A stretch of DNA of 41,634 nt from Hydrogenophaga sp. (GTDB lineage: Bacteria; Pseudomonadota; Gammaproteobacteria; Burkholderiales; Burkholderiaceae_C). This document shows positions 26,270 to 33,321 of this stretch, piece after piece. The stretch lies in the NCBI GenBank assembly GCA_018993155.1, contig JAGKSX010000019.1:1-41634 (forward strand). The letters are read 5' to 3'. The notes beneath the pieces were generated by a model. That model saw only the letters and a program-made list of their open reading frames with translations, did no database searches and was not told where the DNA came from. Made by a program: the position numbers and the translations under genes. The first letter of the stretch is position 1. Each line of letters opens with the position of its first letter.

Positions 26270-27007
26270 TCAACCGTTCATGCTCAGCAGCTGGCTGGCG
26301 GTCTTGTCGTTGGTTTCGCCGTTCTGCAGCATGCGCATCTGCACCTCGAACTGGCGGGCCACGGCGATCATCCCGACCATGGCCTCCATGGGATTGACGT
26401 TGGAGCCTTCGAGCGCGCCGTCCTGCAGGCGCGCCACGTCGCTGGCAGGCAGCGGGTCGCCCTGCGGGCCGCGGAACAGGCCGTCCTCGCTGCGGCGCAG
26501 CGGGTTGTCGGCGTCGGGCGTGACCATCTTGAGGCGGCCCACGGTCTGCGAGGGCTGGTTGCCGATGCGCGTGCTCACGGTGCCGTCGGAAGCGATGTCC
26601 ACGCGCGCACCCTCAGGAATCACGATCGGGCCGCCGTCGCCCAGCATGGGCAGGCCCTGGCCGCTGACCAGGGTGCCGTCCTGGTTGACTTCGAGCGCGC
26701 CCGCGCGGGTGTAGGCCTCGGTGCCGTCCAGCCCCTGCACCGCGAAATAGGCGTTGCCGCGCGCGGCCACGTCCAGGTTGCGGCCGGTGGCGGCGATCGA
26801 ACCGGGCAGGTCGGAATGGCCGGGGGTGGCTTCCAGGGCGAACACGCGGGTGCTCGCACCGTCGCCGCGCACCGGCACGGCGCGGAAGGTGGAGAGCTCG
26901 GCGCGAAAGCCCGGCGTGGACACGTTGGCCAGGTTGTTGGCCAGCACCTGCTGCCGGTACTGCGCGGCGTTGGCGCCGGTCATCGCGGTGTAGATCATGC
27001 GGTCCAT
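26270..27007 (-). CDS. flgF: flagellar proximal rod protein FlgF
   Basis: Proximal rod subunit. The 245-aa protein begins MDRMIYTAMTGANAAQYRQQVLANNLANVSTPGFRAEL and ends with NVNPMEAMVGMIAVARQFEVQMRMLQNGETNDKTASQLLSMNG, the standard FlgF termini. AAGGAG sits about 8 bases upstream of the ATG. It is 136 bases downstream of flgE, with repeat B2 in the gap, and 26 bases before flgG. Confidence 0.96.
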   Translation of the reverse strand: MDRMIYTAMTGANAAQYRQQVLANNLANVSTPGFRAELSTFRAVPVRGDGASTRVFALEATPGHSDLPGSIAATGRNLDVAARGNAYFAVQGLDGTEAYTRAGALEVNQDGTLVSGQGLPMLGDGGPIVIPEGARVDIASDGTVSTRIGNQPSQTVGRLKMVTPDADNPLRRSEDGLFRGPQGDPLPASDVARLQDGALEGSNVNPMEAMVGMIAVARQFEVQMRMLQNGETNDKTASQLLSMNG

Positions 27008-27060
27008 GCGGGGCTCCTTCGAATGCAGATGCCGATGCGCGCGCGAGGGCTTCGACCAGG

Positions 27061-27143
27061 GGCACCGCCGGGCCGGCTTTGCCGGACGGCCAGTGCCGCC
27101 CCCTTGAGGGGGTCGCGCGCAGCGCGGCAGGGGTGTTTCATGT
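27061..27143 (-). repeat. stop-adjacent structured repeat, subfamily B, copy B2 (flgE/flgF)
   Basis: On the minus strand it begins two bases after the flgE TGA as ATGAAACACCCCTGCCGCGC, followed by a CCCCC-TCAA-GGGGG hairpin and the subfamily B hairpin. On plus-strand coordinates GGCAC (27061-65) pairs with GTGCC (93-97), GCCG (67-70) with CGGC (87-90), and CCGGC (73-77) with GCCGG (81-85) around TTT. The stems are kept although the bases differ from B1 and B3. Confidence 0.75.
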
Positions 27144-28358
27144 TCAGCGCATGTTCAGGAGGGTGGTCAGCACCTGGTCCTGCGTCTTGATGGTCTGGGC
27201 GTTGGCCTGGTAGGTGCGCTGCGCGGTCATCATGTTGACCAGCTCGGCCGTGATGTCGACGTTGGAGTCTTCCAGCGCCCCCGAGCGCAGCGCGCCGAAG
27301 TTGCCCGTGCCCGGCTCGCCGTGCAGCGGGTCGCCCGAGGTGAAGGTGGCCGTCCAGTTGCCGCCGCCCATGGGCTGCAGGCCCTGGGTGTTGCGGAAGT
27401 TGACCAGCGCGATCTGGCCGGCGGCGCGGGTCTCGCCGTTGGAGTACTGGCCGCTGACCAGGCCGTCCTCGCCGATCTTCAGGCCCAGGAACTGGCCGGG
27501 GCGGTAGCCGTCCTGGTCCAGGTCGCTGACGGCGAAGTTGGTGCCGAACTGCGTCGCGGCGCCGAACTCGAGATCGACGTTGAAGGTCTGCGCGGGGTCG
27601 TTGGGCGAAGCCAGCGTGAGCTGCGGAATCACCGAGGCGGGGTCGAGCGAACCGTCGGGCAGGAAGTTCACGACGAAGGGCGTGGACAGCGCGGGGTCGG
27701 CGCCGTTGACGCCGGTGTAGACGTTCCACTGGTTGTTGCCGATCTTCTCGAAGCTCAGCGACACCGGGATCTCAAGCCCCTGCGAGTCGTAGGCGACCAG
27801 GGACGTGCCGTAGGTCGACAGCGGCGTGGGCGGCGTCTGCGTGGAGGCCACCGGCGCGCGGGCGTCGAGGTTGAATTCGGCCAGGATGCTGGTGGTCTGG
27901 CGCGCGGGAATCGGGCCGCCGGTGGGCAGGCGCAGCGGCTGCGAGTCGAAGCTCAGGCGCGTGCCATCGGGCGCGGTCGGGTAGCCCATGAGGTTGGCGC
28001 CGCCGTTGGTGATGATGCTGCCGCTGCTGTCGAGCTTGAACATGCCCGCGCGGCTGTAGGCGACCGTGCCGTTGGGCATGTTGAGTTCGAAGAAGCCCGA
28101 GCCGTTGATGGCCACGTCCAGGTCGTTGCCCGTCACCGTGATGTTGCCCTGCGTGAAATGCTGCGACACGGTGGTCAGCGCCACGCCGATGCCGGAGTTC
28201 ACGCCGCCGGCCGCGTTCACGGAGCTGGCGTAGAGCTCGCCGAACTCGCCGCGCGAGCTCTTCATGCCCACCGTGTTGGCGTTGGCGATGTTGTGCCCGA
28301 TCACGTCGAGGTTGCGGCTGGCGCTGTTCAGGCCGGAGAGTCCTTGCTGGAATGCCAT
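27144..28358 (-). CDS. flgE: flagellar hook protein FlgE
   Basis: Hook subunit, exported and polymerised under the FlgD cap. The 404-aa protein starts MAFQQGLSGLNSASRNLDVIGHNIANANTVGMKSSRGEFGELYA. Its variable mid-domain includes RQTTSILAEFNLDARAPV, and it ends NVDITAELVNMMTAQRTYQANAQTIKTQDQVLTTLLNMR. Length is usual. TAAGGA lies about 10 bases before the ATG. It is 50 bases after flgD. Repeat B2 begins two bases after its stop. Confidence 0.97.
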   Translation of the reverse strand: MAFQQGLSGLNSASRNLDVIGHNIANANTVGMKSSRGEFGELYASSVNAAGGVNSGIGVALTTVSQHFTQGNITVTGNDLDVAINGSGFFELNMPNGTVAYSRAGMFKLDSSGSIITNGGANLMGYPTAPDGTRLSFDSQPLRLPTGGPIPARQTTSILAEFNLDARAPVASTQTPPTPLSTYGTSLVAYDSQGLEIPVSLSFEKIGNNQWNVYTGVNGADPALSTPFVVNFLPDGSLDPASVIPQLTLASPNDPAQTFNVDLEFGAATQFGTNFAVSDLDQDGYRPGQFLGLKIGEDGLVSGQYSNGETRAAGQIALVNFRNTQGLQPMGGGNWTATFTSGDPLHGEPGTGNFGALRSGALEDSNVDITAELVNMMTAQRTYQANAQTIKTQDQVLTTLLNMR

Positions 28359-28408
28359 GGTGATGTCCTTAGAAGGGGAAAGCGGTGTGTAAGGAAAGGC
28401 TCAGGCGC

Positions 28409-29071
28409 TCACATGAACGCGAGCACGTCGTTGTAGGCGCGGGTGCTGCCGTCCTGCAGCAGCATGTAGATGGAGCCGCCGGAGAAACTCACCGAGTCCA
28501 CCGTCAGCCGCTGCAGGGACATGGCGTCCACGGCTTCGCTGCCGTCGACCGCGCGCACCTTGAAGCCCTTGACCGTGGCCGGGTCGACGCCCGCGGCTTC
28601 CCAGTTGAAGCGGTGCAGGCCGCCCCCGAGCGCACCCATCTCGATGGTCTTGATGACCTCGCCGTTGGTGCCCATGATGTCCACCTTCACATCGGTGGCC
28701 TTGGCGTCGAGCGAGAACGCGGCCTTGGCCGAGCCGTCCTTGAACGTGAGCTTGTCGCCGGGCAGCAGGGCCTCGCGGCCGATCAGCGAGGTGGCCTGCA
28801 GCGCCGTCTGCGACGAGAACTGCGCGGCCATGCTGGTGAGCGTCGCGTTGAGTTCCTGGATGCCGCTGACGGTGTTGATCTGCGCCATCTGGGTCGTCAT
28901 CTGCGCGTTGTCCATCGGATTCAACGGATCCTGGTTGTTGAGCTGCGCGACCAGCAGCTTGAGGAACCGGTCTTGCGAGGCCTTCGGGTCCATGCTGTTC
29001 TGGGCCGAGGTGCCGGTGGTGCTGCCGGGCGTGTTGCCCAGCTGGCTGATGTCGATGGGGGTGATGTACAT
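28409..29071 (-). CDS. flgD: flagellar hook capping/assembly protein FlgD
   Basis: Scaffold cap for hook polymerisation. The 220-aa protein has the conserved N-terminal QDRFLKLLVAQLNNQDPLNPMDNAQMTTQMAQINTVSGIQELN, then the FlgD Ig-like/tudor region: FKDGSAKAAFSLDAKATDVKVDIMGTNGEVIKTIEMGALGGGLHRFNWEA. It is 26 bases after flgC and 50 before flgE. Nothing unusual is seen. Confidence 0.96.
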   Translation of the reverse strand: MYITPIDISQLGNTPGSTTGTSAQNSMDPKASQDRFLKLLVAQLNNQDPLNPMDNAQMTTQMAQINTVSGIQELNATLTSMAAQFSSQTALQATSLIGREALLPGDKLTFKDGSAKAAFSLDAKATDVKVDIMGTNGEVIKTIEMGALGGGLHRFNWEAAGVDPATVKGFKVRAVDGSEAVDAMSLQRLTVDSVSFSGGSIYMLLQDGSTRAYNDVLAFM

Positions 29072-29097
29072 GGCTCAGGTCTTTCCAGGGATCGGGT

Positions 29098-29502
29098 TCA
29101 CTGCCCCATTTGCAGGGTCTTGAGCAGCAGCGACTTGGCCGTGTTCATGACCTCGACGTTGTTCTGGTACGAGCGCGAGGCCGAGATCATGTTGACCATC
29201 TCCTCGACCGGGTTCACATTGGCGTGCGTCACATAGCCTTCGGCGTCGGCGCTGGGGTGCGTGGGGTTGTGCACGCGGCGGCCCGGGGCATCGCTCTCCA
29301 CGATGTTCTGCACCTTCACGCCGGCGTTGCCCTCGCCGCCCATGGGCACGGTCTGGAACAGGATGTGGCGCGCCTTGTAGGTCTGGCCGTCCGGGCCGGC
29401 CACCGCGTCGGCATTGGCCAGGTTGGAGGCCACCACGTTGAGGCGCTGGGACTGCGCGCTGACCGCGCTGCCCGAGACACCGAAGATGGAGAACATCGAC
29501 AT
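29098..29502 (-). CDS. flgC: flagellar proximal rod protein FlgC
   Basis: Proximal rod subunit. The start at 29502 is set by GAAAGGAATT ending 7 bases upstream; a longer frame (to 29517) adds MKGIG, which is that ribosome binding site read as protein. The 134-aa product begins MSMFSIFGVSGSAVSAQSQRLNVVASNLANADAVAGPDGQTYKARHILFQ and ends VNPVEEMVNMISASRSYQNNVEVMNTAKSLLLKTLQMGQ. It is 134 bases after flgB, with repeat B3 filling most of that gap, and 26 bases before flgD. Confidence 0.97.
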   Translation of the reverse strand: MSMFSIFGVSGSAVSAQSQRLNVVASNLANADAVAGPDGQTYKARHILFQTVPMGGEGNAGVKVQNIVESDAPGRRVHNPTHPSADAEGYVTHANVNPVEEMVNMISASRSYQNNVEVMNTAKSLLLKTLQMGQ

Positions 29503-29544
29503 ACCAATTCCTTTCAATCACGCAACGCGTGAAAAGGTGCAAAC

Positions 29545-29636
29545 CAGAAACACCGCGGAACCGGCTTTGCCGGGCCGCTGGTGTTGCCCCCCTATCAGGG
29601 GGGTGGCGCCGAAGGCGACGCGGGGGGTGTTCATGT
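29545..29636 (-). repeat. stop-adjacent structured repeat, subfamily B, copy B3 (flgB/flgC)
   Basis: On the minus strand it begins two bases after the flgB TAA as ATGAACACCCCCCGCG, then GGCGCC-type pairing (GTCGCCTTCGGCGCC) and a CCCCCC-TGATA-GGGGGG hairpin. The closing hairpin is the exact equivalent of B1: AACACC (plus 29549-54) with GGTGTT (29580-85), GCGG (55-58) with CCGC (75-78), and CCGGC (61-65) with GCCGG (69-73). B1 has AACGCC/GGCGTT and CTGGC/GCCAG at the same places. Confidence 0.8.
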
Positions 29637-30050
29637 TTATTGGCCGGTGATGGCGCTCAACATGGTCTTCACGTGACCATTGATGAAACGCAACGTGGAC
29701 TCGTAGCGCACGCTGTTGTCCACGAAGTTGGCGCGCTCGCGGTCGAGGTCGACCGAGTTGCCGTCCTGGCTGGGCTGGGTCTGCACCGTGTAGGCCATGT
29801 CGGGTCGGGCCGGGCCCGCGCCGGTGGTGCCCAGGCGCATGTGCTGGGCATTGGTCTGGGTCACGCCTGCGGTCGCGCCAGCCTGCATGCCCGAGACGTT
29901 CTTGAGCGCGCTGGCGAAATCGAAGTCGCGCGCGACGTAGCCCGGCGTGTCGGCGTTGGCGATGTTGCTGGCGATCACCTGCTGGCGCTGCGAGCGCAGC
30001 AGCAGGGCGTTGGCATGGAAGTCCAGCCGGCCGGTCATCTGTTCAAGCAT
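29637..30050 (-). CDS. flgB: flagellar proximal rod protein FlgB
   Basis: Proximal rod subunit and first gene of the flgB-L run. The 137-aa protein has NALLLRSQRQQVIASNIANADTPGYVARDFDFASAL and a C-terminus with VDLDRERANFVDNSVRYESTLRFINGHVKTML, standard for FlgB. GGAG lies 8-10 bases before the ATG. It is divergent from flgA with 196 bases between the starts. I could not pick a convincing promoter for flgB in that gap. Repeat B3 starts two bases after its stop. Confidence 0.96.
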   Translation of the reverse strand: MLEQMTGRLDFHANALLLRSQRQQVIASNIANADTPGYVARDFDFASALKNVSGMQAGATAGVTQTNAQHMRLGTTGAGPARPDMAYTVQTQPSQDGNSVDLDRERANFVDNSVRYESTLRFINGHVKTMLSAITGQ

Positions 30051-30246
30051 CGTTCACTCCAGCGGGTTTCGGGTCCGGCCGGGCCTGGGGAGAAGGTCCT
30101 GACACCGGGTGGGGGTTGGAAGGAGTATGGAAATCTTGAGGATTGGCGATGGCCGGAACAAGCGCCGCTTTTCAAGCCTTTTCCTGCCTTTGTCCGGCCG
30201 GCCCTCCACCTACAGTGCAGCCCTGACCCCCCATCGGAGACCGCCC

Positions 30247-30978
30247 ATGCGCCCCACCCTGCACCGCCTGCTCGCCGCCTGCGGCTGGGCCCTGGCCCTG
30301 CTGCTGCCGGGCCTGGGCACGGCCCACGCGAACAACCAGACCGACGAACTGGAGAAGACCGCGCGCGCGTGGCTGCAGCCCGCGCTGGAAGCCGCGATCC
30401 CGAAAGACGAGGCCCTGCCTTTGCGCACCGAGGTCGTGATGGGCGCGCTCGACACCCGCCTGCGCCTGGCGCCCTGCGCCAGGGTCGAGCCCCACCTGCC
30501 GGCCGGCTCGCGCCTGTGGGGCCGCAGCCGCATCGGCCTGCGCTGCGTCGAGGGCCCTTCGCGCTGGAACGTCTTCGTGCCGGTCACGGTCAAGGCCTTC
30601 GGCCCGGCCTGGGTGATCAAGCGCCCGGTGGACGCCGGTGCCACCCTCACTCAAGAAGATGCCGAACTGGCCGAAGTGGATTGGGCGGCCAGCCCCGCCA
30701 CGGTGCTGGCCCGCCCCGAAATGTGGATCGGCCAGGAAACCGCCTTCGCCCTCACCCCGGGCCTGGCGATCCGCCAGAACATGGTGCGCCCGACCAAGGC
30801 CTTCGCCGCGGGCGACCAGGTGCGGGTCAACAGCAGCGGCACCGGTTTCAGCATTTCCGTGACCGGCCTGGCGCTCACCGCCGGCCTGGTCGGGCAGTCC
30901 GCCCGCATCCGCCTGCCCGGCGGGCGGGTGGTCACCGGTCTGGTGCAGGAAGACCAGACCGTTGAGATGGCGCTTTGA
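30247..30978 (+). CDS. flgA: flagella basal body P-ring formation chaperone FlgA
   Basis: Periplasmic chaperone for P-ring assembly. The start ATG 30247 has GGAGA 8 bases upstream and gives a Sec signal peptide ending GLGTAHA^NN (about residue 28). The frame runs further upstream, but that part lacks a leader. The 243-aa protein carries a SAF domain (about 120-185: AWVIKRPVDAGATLTQEDAELAEVDW) and ends LPGGRVVTGLVQEDQTVEMAL, as in FlgA. It is divergent from flgB. A TACAGT box at about 30211 lies upstream with a TTTGTC-like -35 at 16 bases, which is weak. flgM follows after 131 bases with its own promoter. Confidence 0.95.
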   Translation: MRPTLHRLLAACGWALALLLPGLGTAHANNQTDELEKTARAWLQPALEAAIPKDEALPLRTEVVMGALDTRLRLAPCARVEPHLPAGSRLWGRSRIGLRCVEGPSRWNVFVPVTVKAFGPAWVIKRPVDAGATLTQEDAELAEVDWAASPATVLARPEMWIGQETAFALTPGLAIRQNMVRPTKAFAAGDQVRVNSSGTGFSISVTGLALTAGLVGQSARIRLPGGRVVTGLVQEDQTVEMAL

Positions 30979-31042
30979 GCCGGGCGTCCGCAACGGCCCC
31001 GCCAACGTGACGGATTGCCTGAACCGGCGCCTCAAAAATGCC

Positions 31043-31069
31043 TAAAGTTCGTTCCACCCAGGTCGATAG
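31043..31069 (+). promoter_or_regulatory. FliA (sigma-28) promoter of flgM
   Basis: TAAAGTTC at 31043-31050, an 11-base spacer, and GTCGATAG at 31062-31069 match the flagellar sigma-28 consensus TAAAGTTT-N11-GCCGATAA at 13 of 16 positions with exact spacing. It lies 40 bases before the flgM ATG, inside the flgA-flgM gap. fliA itself is in this window, so the regulator and one of its targets are both present. Confidence 0.85.
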
Positions 31070-31109
31070 TTCTCACACATCACCCTGACTACGGGGTTTG
31101 GAGCGTGAA

Positions 31110-31427
31110 ATGAAAGTCGATTCGTCACCCGATTCCTATATAGGTTCCGTGGCCGGTGGTCCCCAGAAGGCCGCCGAAAAACCCGCAGCGGTCGCCGAAC
31201 TGGCCGCCGCAGGCGCTTCCACGGCCAAGCCTCAGGGCGTGACCGTGACGCTGTCCCCCTCCACCGTCTCGGCCCTGGGCTCGGGCGGCAACGAGGTGTT
31301 CAACACGGAAAAAGTCGAAGCCATGAAAGCGGCGATCGCCAACGGCACCTTCCAGGTGAACCCCGAGGCCATCGCCGACAAGATGCTGGCCAACGCCGCC
31401 GAAATGCTCAACGGCGCCAGGGCCTGA
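31110..31427 (+). CDS. flgM: anti-sigma-28 factor FlgM
   Basis: Small protein that binds and holds FliA until it is exported through the finished hook. The start ATG 31110 has GGAGCG 6-10 bases upstream; the in-frame TTG at 31098 is less likely. The 105-aa product has an Ala/Pro-rich disordered N-terminus, then VTLSPSTVSALG and the C-terminal sigma-binding helices VFNTEKVEAMKAAIANGTFQVNPEAIADKMLANAAEML, typical of FlgM. A sigma-28 promoter lies directly upstream, giving autoregulation with FliA. flgN follows after 26 bases. Confidence 0.95.
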   Translation: MKVDSSPDSYIGSVAGGPQKAAEKPAAVAELAAAGASTAKPQGVTVTLSPSTVSALGSGGNEVFNTEKVEAMKAAIANGTFQVNPEAIADKMLANAAEMLNGARA

Positions 31428-31453
31428 TTCCCCCACCACCCACCGACCGCACC

Positions 31454-31834
31454 ATGACCTCAGCCGCAACGACGACGCCCCACCAACCCTGGATCGACTC
31501 GTTGCAGGCCGAACTCGACGCGCTCGAAGCCGCCTTGCTGCGCGGCGACGCGCCCGGTGTGGAACAGGCCAGCGCGGCCATGCAGGCGGTGCTGCAGCAG
31601 GCCCCCCGCACGCCGGCTTTCACCGACCCCGACAGCCCACTGCGCCGCGACACCCAGAGCGCCGCGCAACGTTTTGCCCAGCTGCGCCAAGCCGTGCTGC
31701 GCTCCAACGCCCAGAACGAACGCGCGGTCGCCAGCCTGCTGCCCCAGCAGTCGCTGCAGCGCCAGCCCACCTACGGCCGCATGGTCAAACCCTCACCGCT
31801 CGGCGGCGCGGGGCGCGGTTTCCTGACCGCCTGA
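31454..31834 (+). CDS. flgN: flagellar export chaperone FlgN-like protein
   Basis: Probable cytoplasmic chaperone for FlgK and FlgL. The 126-aa protein is largely helical (WIDSLQAELDALEAALLRGDAPGVEQASAAMQAVLQQ, then SAAQRFAQLRQAVLRSNAQNERAVASLLPQQ) and ends in a basic, Gly-rich tail. Sequence similarity to FlgN is weak to the eye. The call rests mainly on position directly after flgM, the usual flgAMN order, and on size. An intrinsic terminator follows 18 bases after the stop. Confidence 0.75.
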   Translation: MTSAATTTPHQPWIDSLQAELDALEAALLRGDAPGVEQASAAMQAVLQQAPRTPAFTDPDSPLRRDTQSAAQRFAQLRQAVLRSNAQNERAVASLLPQQSLQRQPTYGRMVKPSPLGGAGRGFLTA

Positions 31835-31852
31835 TCCTCTCCTTCTCCCGTC

Positions 31853-31877
31853 AAAAACCGGCATCTGCCGGTTTTTT
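31853..31877 (+). terminator. Rho-independent terminator after flgN
   Basis: AAAAACCGGC pairs with GCCGGTTTTT around a four-base ATCT loop, followed by T residues (31872-31877). The A and T runs can extend the stem, and the terminator could work in both directions, although no gene enters from the right. It marks the end of the flgA-M-N unit. Confidence 0.9.
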
Positions 31878-31962
31878 TGCGTCTACAGACGTCACTGGCA
31901 CCCAAAAGTCGGTTTGAGAGATCGCCTCTGATATCTCATTAGCCAAACTGATGGATGTACCT

Positions 31963-31998
31963 TTTTAGCGGCAGCCCTTCTAAAATACGGGTTAACCC
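31963..31998 (+). promoter_or_regulatory. candidate promoter/operator before the small-protein pair
   Basis: A -10-like TAAAAT lies at 31981-31986. It is overlapped by an inverted repeat TTTTAG-N11-CTAAAA (31963-31985) and followed three bases later by the perfect 10-bp palindrome GGGTTAACCC (31989-31998). The region from 31880 to 32000 is clearly more AT-rich than its surroundings. No good -35 hexamer is visible, which would fit an activator-dependent or otherwise regulated promoter. The start codon of the small gene is at 32013. Confidence 0.45.
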
Positions 31999-32012
31999 TA
32001 AGATTGAATGCC

Positions 32013-32207
32013 ATGAACACCCTCATCACTTCCCTGTGGACCCGACTGGCTGGTGCCGTTGGCCACTTTTTCCGCCGCGCCGCCGCCGGCGCATCCGACG
32101 GGCTGGAGGAATACCTCAGCACCGCCAAGAGCCTTCACCAGCTGGAAGACATGCAACGCCGTTGGGACCAGGCCCACCGAGGCCACCACCACCATGGCGC
32201 CTTCTGA
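32013..32207 (+). CDS. small helical protein, DUF3563-like
   Basis: A 64-aa protein: an N-terminal amphipathic helix (MNTLITSLWTRLAGAVGHFFRRAAAG), then LEEYLSTAKSLHQLEDMQRRWDQ, and a His-rich tail (HHHH). The pattern of a short helix followed by E-YL--A-xL--LE--R resembles DUF3563 proteins common in Burkholderiales, whose function is unknown. The start ATG 32013 is preferred to the TTG at 32004, though neither has a strong Shine-Dalgarno. A second small gene follows after 28 bases. Confidence 0.65.
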   Translation: MNTLITSLWTRLAGAVGHFFRRAAAGASDGLEEYLSTAKSLHQLEDMQRRWDQAHRGHHHHGAF

Positions 32208-32235
32208 CCCCCACCCCGATCCCGAGACCCACACC

Positions 32236-32430
32236 ATGATCGAATTGCTCAAATCCTATTTCCAGACGCCCCAGTTCGCTGCCGGCGCCCGTGTCAACCG
32301 CCTTCACAAAGGCAGCCTGGACCGCGTGGATGGCCGCGTGGTGGCCCAGACCGAAGAAGGCGTGCTGGTCGAATGGCCCCGCAATGGCTCCGGCTGGGAA
32401 CACCCGGGCGCGCTCTGCCAGCAAGGTTGA
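32236..32430 (+). CDS. small conserved-looking hypothetical protein
   Basis: A 64-aa protein reading MIELLKSYFQTPQFAAGARVNRLHKGSLDRVDGRV and then VVAQTEEGVLVEWPRNGSGWEHPGALCQQG. It is compact, with a basic middle and a C-terminal stretch that looks like a small beta-barrel (GRVVAQTEEGVLVEWPR), reminiscent of SH3-like or KOW-like folds. No family is recognised. It follows the DUF3563-like gene by 28 bases on the same strand and is probably co-transcribed. The in-frame upstream ATG (32053) overlaps the previous gene and is rejected. Confidence 0.55.
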   Translation: MIELLKSYFQTPQFAAGARVNRLHKGSLDRVDGRVVAQTEEGVLVEWPRNGSGWEHPGALCQQG

Positions 32431-32453
32431 CGCGCCCTCGCGCGAGCGCCAAC

Positions 32454-32894
32454 ATGACAGGCCCCCGATCTCCTTTTTCCCCTGCCATGAACGAGATTCA
32501 CGCCCCGAACGGTTCGGACACCAGCGGCAACGGCGACACGGTGGAAGCCCGGGCCTGCATTGAGCGTTTCGCCACCGCCTTCAACGCCGAAGACCTGCCG
32601 GGCATGGATGCCGAACTGAACTTCCCGCACACCCTGCTTTCCGGCTCACACCGCCTGGAATGGTTCGCGCCGGGCCAGCTTCCGAGCGACTTTTTCGCCA
32701 GCCTGCGCGCCACCGGCTGGGCGCGCACACAAACCGAGTCGATCACCCCCGTGCTCACGAGCACCGACAAGGTGCACTTTCTCGTGGACTACACCCGGCG
32801 CACCGCGGCGGGCGAGGTGCTCAACCGGTACCACAACCTCTGGATCGTGACCCGTTCGGCGGGCCACTGGGGCATCGCGCTGCGCTCCTACTGA
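32454..32894 (+). CDS. NTF2-like (SnoaL-type) hypothetical protein
   Basis: A protein of about 146 aa with the cone-shaped NTF2-like pattern: ACIERFATAFNAEDLPGMDAELNFPHTLLSG at the start, VHFLVDYTRRTAAGEVLNRYHNLWIVTRSAGHWGIALRSY at the end. Such folds serve as small enzymes or ligand binders, and nothing in the sequence gives a substrate. Start: ATG 32454 has only a weak GAG upstream, and ATG 32487 (MNEIHAPNG) is an equally fair choice that gives 135 aa. It precedes the VOC gene by 33 bases on the same strand. Confidence 0.7.
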   Translation: MTGPRSPFSPAMNEIHAPNGSDTSGNGDTVEARACIERFATAFNAEDLPGMDAELNFPHTLLSGSHRLEWFAPGQLPSDFFASLRATGWARTQTESITPVLTSTDKVHFLVDYTRRTAAGEVLNRYHNLWIVTRSAGHWGIALRSY

Positions 32895-32927
32895 ACACGG
32901 ACGGCCCAGGCGCACGGCGGCATCGCG

Positions 32928-33317
32928 ATGAACATTCAACTCGATCACCTGCTCGTGCCGTCCCGCGACAAGATCGCCGCCGCGCGGCAACTCGCCGAGC
33001 TGCTCGGCGTGCCCTGGTCCACCAGCGGCATCGGGCCATTCGCACCGGTTTATGTCAACGACGGCCTGACCCTCGACTTCGATCAGTGGGATGGGCCCGT
33101 GCCACCCATCCACTTCGCGTTTCGCGTGAGCGAGGACGCGTTCGACGCCATCCTCGCGCGCCTTCAGGCCGCCGGCATCCCCTACCGCAGCCTGGTGCAC
33201 GGGCCGGTCGATTCGAAGGTGGACACGGCCCACGGCGGGCGCATCGTCTACTGGAACCAGCCCGACGGCCACCAGTGGGAAATGCTCACCGTGAGTTACG
33301 CGCGCGACGCGCGCTGA
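32928..33317 (+). CDS. VOC (glyoxalase/dioxygenase-like) family protein
   Basis: A 129-aa cytoplasmic protein with one VOC module: IQLDHLLVPSRDKIAAARQLAELLGVPW (H7 is a likely metal ligand), IHFAFRVSEDAFDAILARLQAAGIPYR (H62) and GGRIVYWNQPDGHQWEMLTVSY (E118). These positions fit the metal-binding pattern of the fold. Substrate and reaction are unknown; relatives include lyases, isomerases and resistance proteins. It converges on the LysE-type gene, with four bases between the stops. Confidence 0.8.
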   Translation: MNIQLDHLLVPSRDKIAAARQLAELLGVPWSTSGIGPFAPVYVNDGLTLDFDQWDGPVPPIHFAFRVSEDAFDAILARLQAAGIPYRSLVHGPVDSKVDTAHGGRIVYWNQPDGHQWEMLTVSYARDAR

Positions 33318-33321
33318 ATCT

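Noticed and set aside
24723-29095. 13-bp identity TTCCAGGGATCGG upstream of flgI (24723-24735) and flgD (29083-29095)
   Set aside because: It covers the ribosome-binding area in both places and has no further structure or third convincing copy in a non-coding region; chance or shared translation signals explain it.
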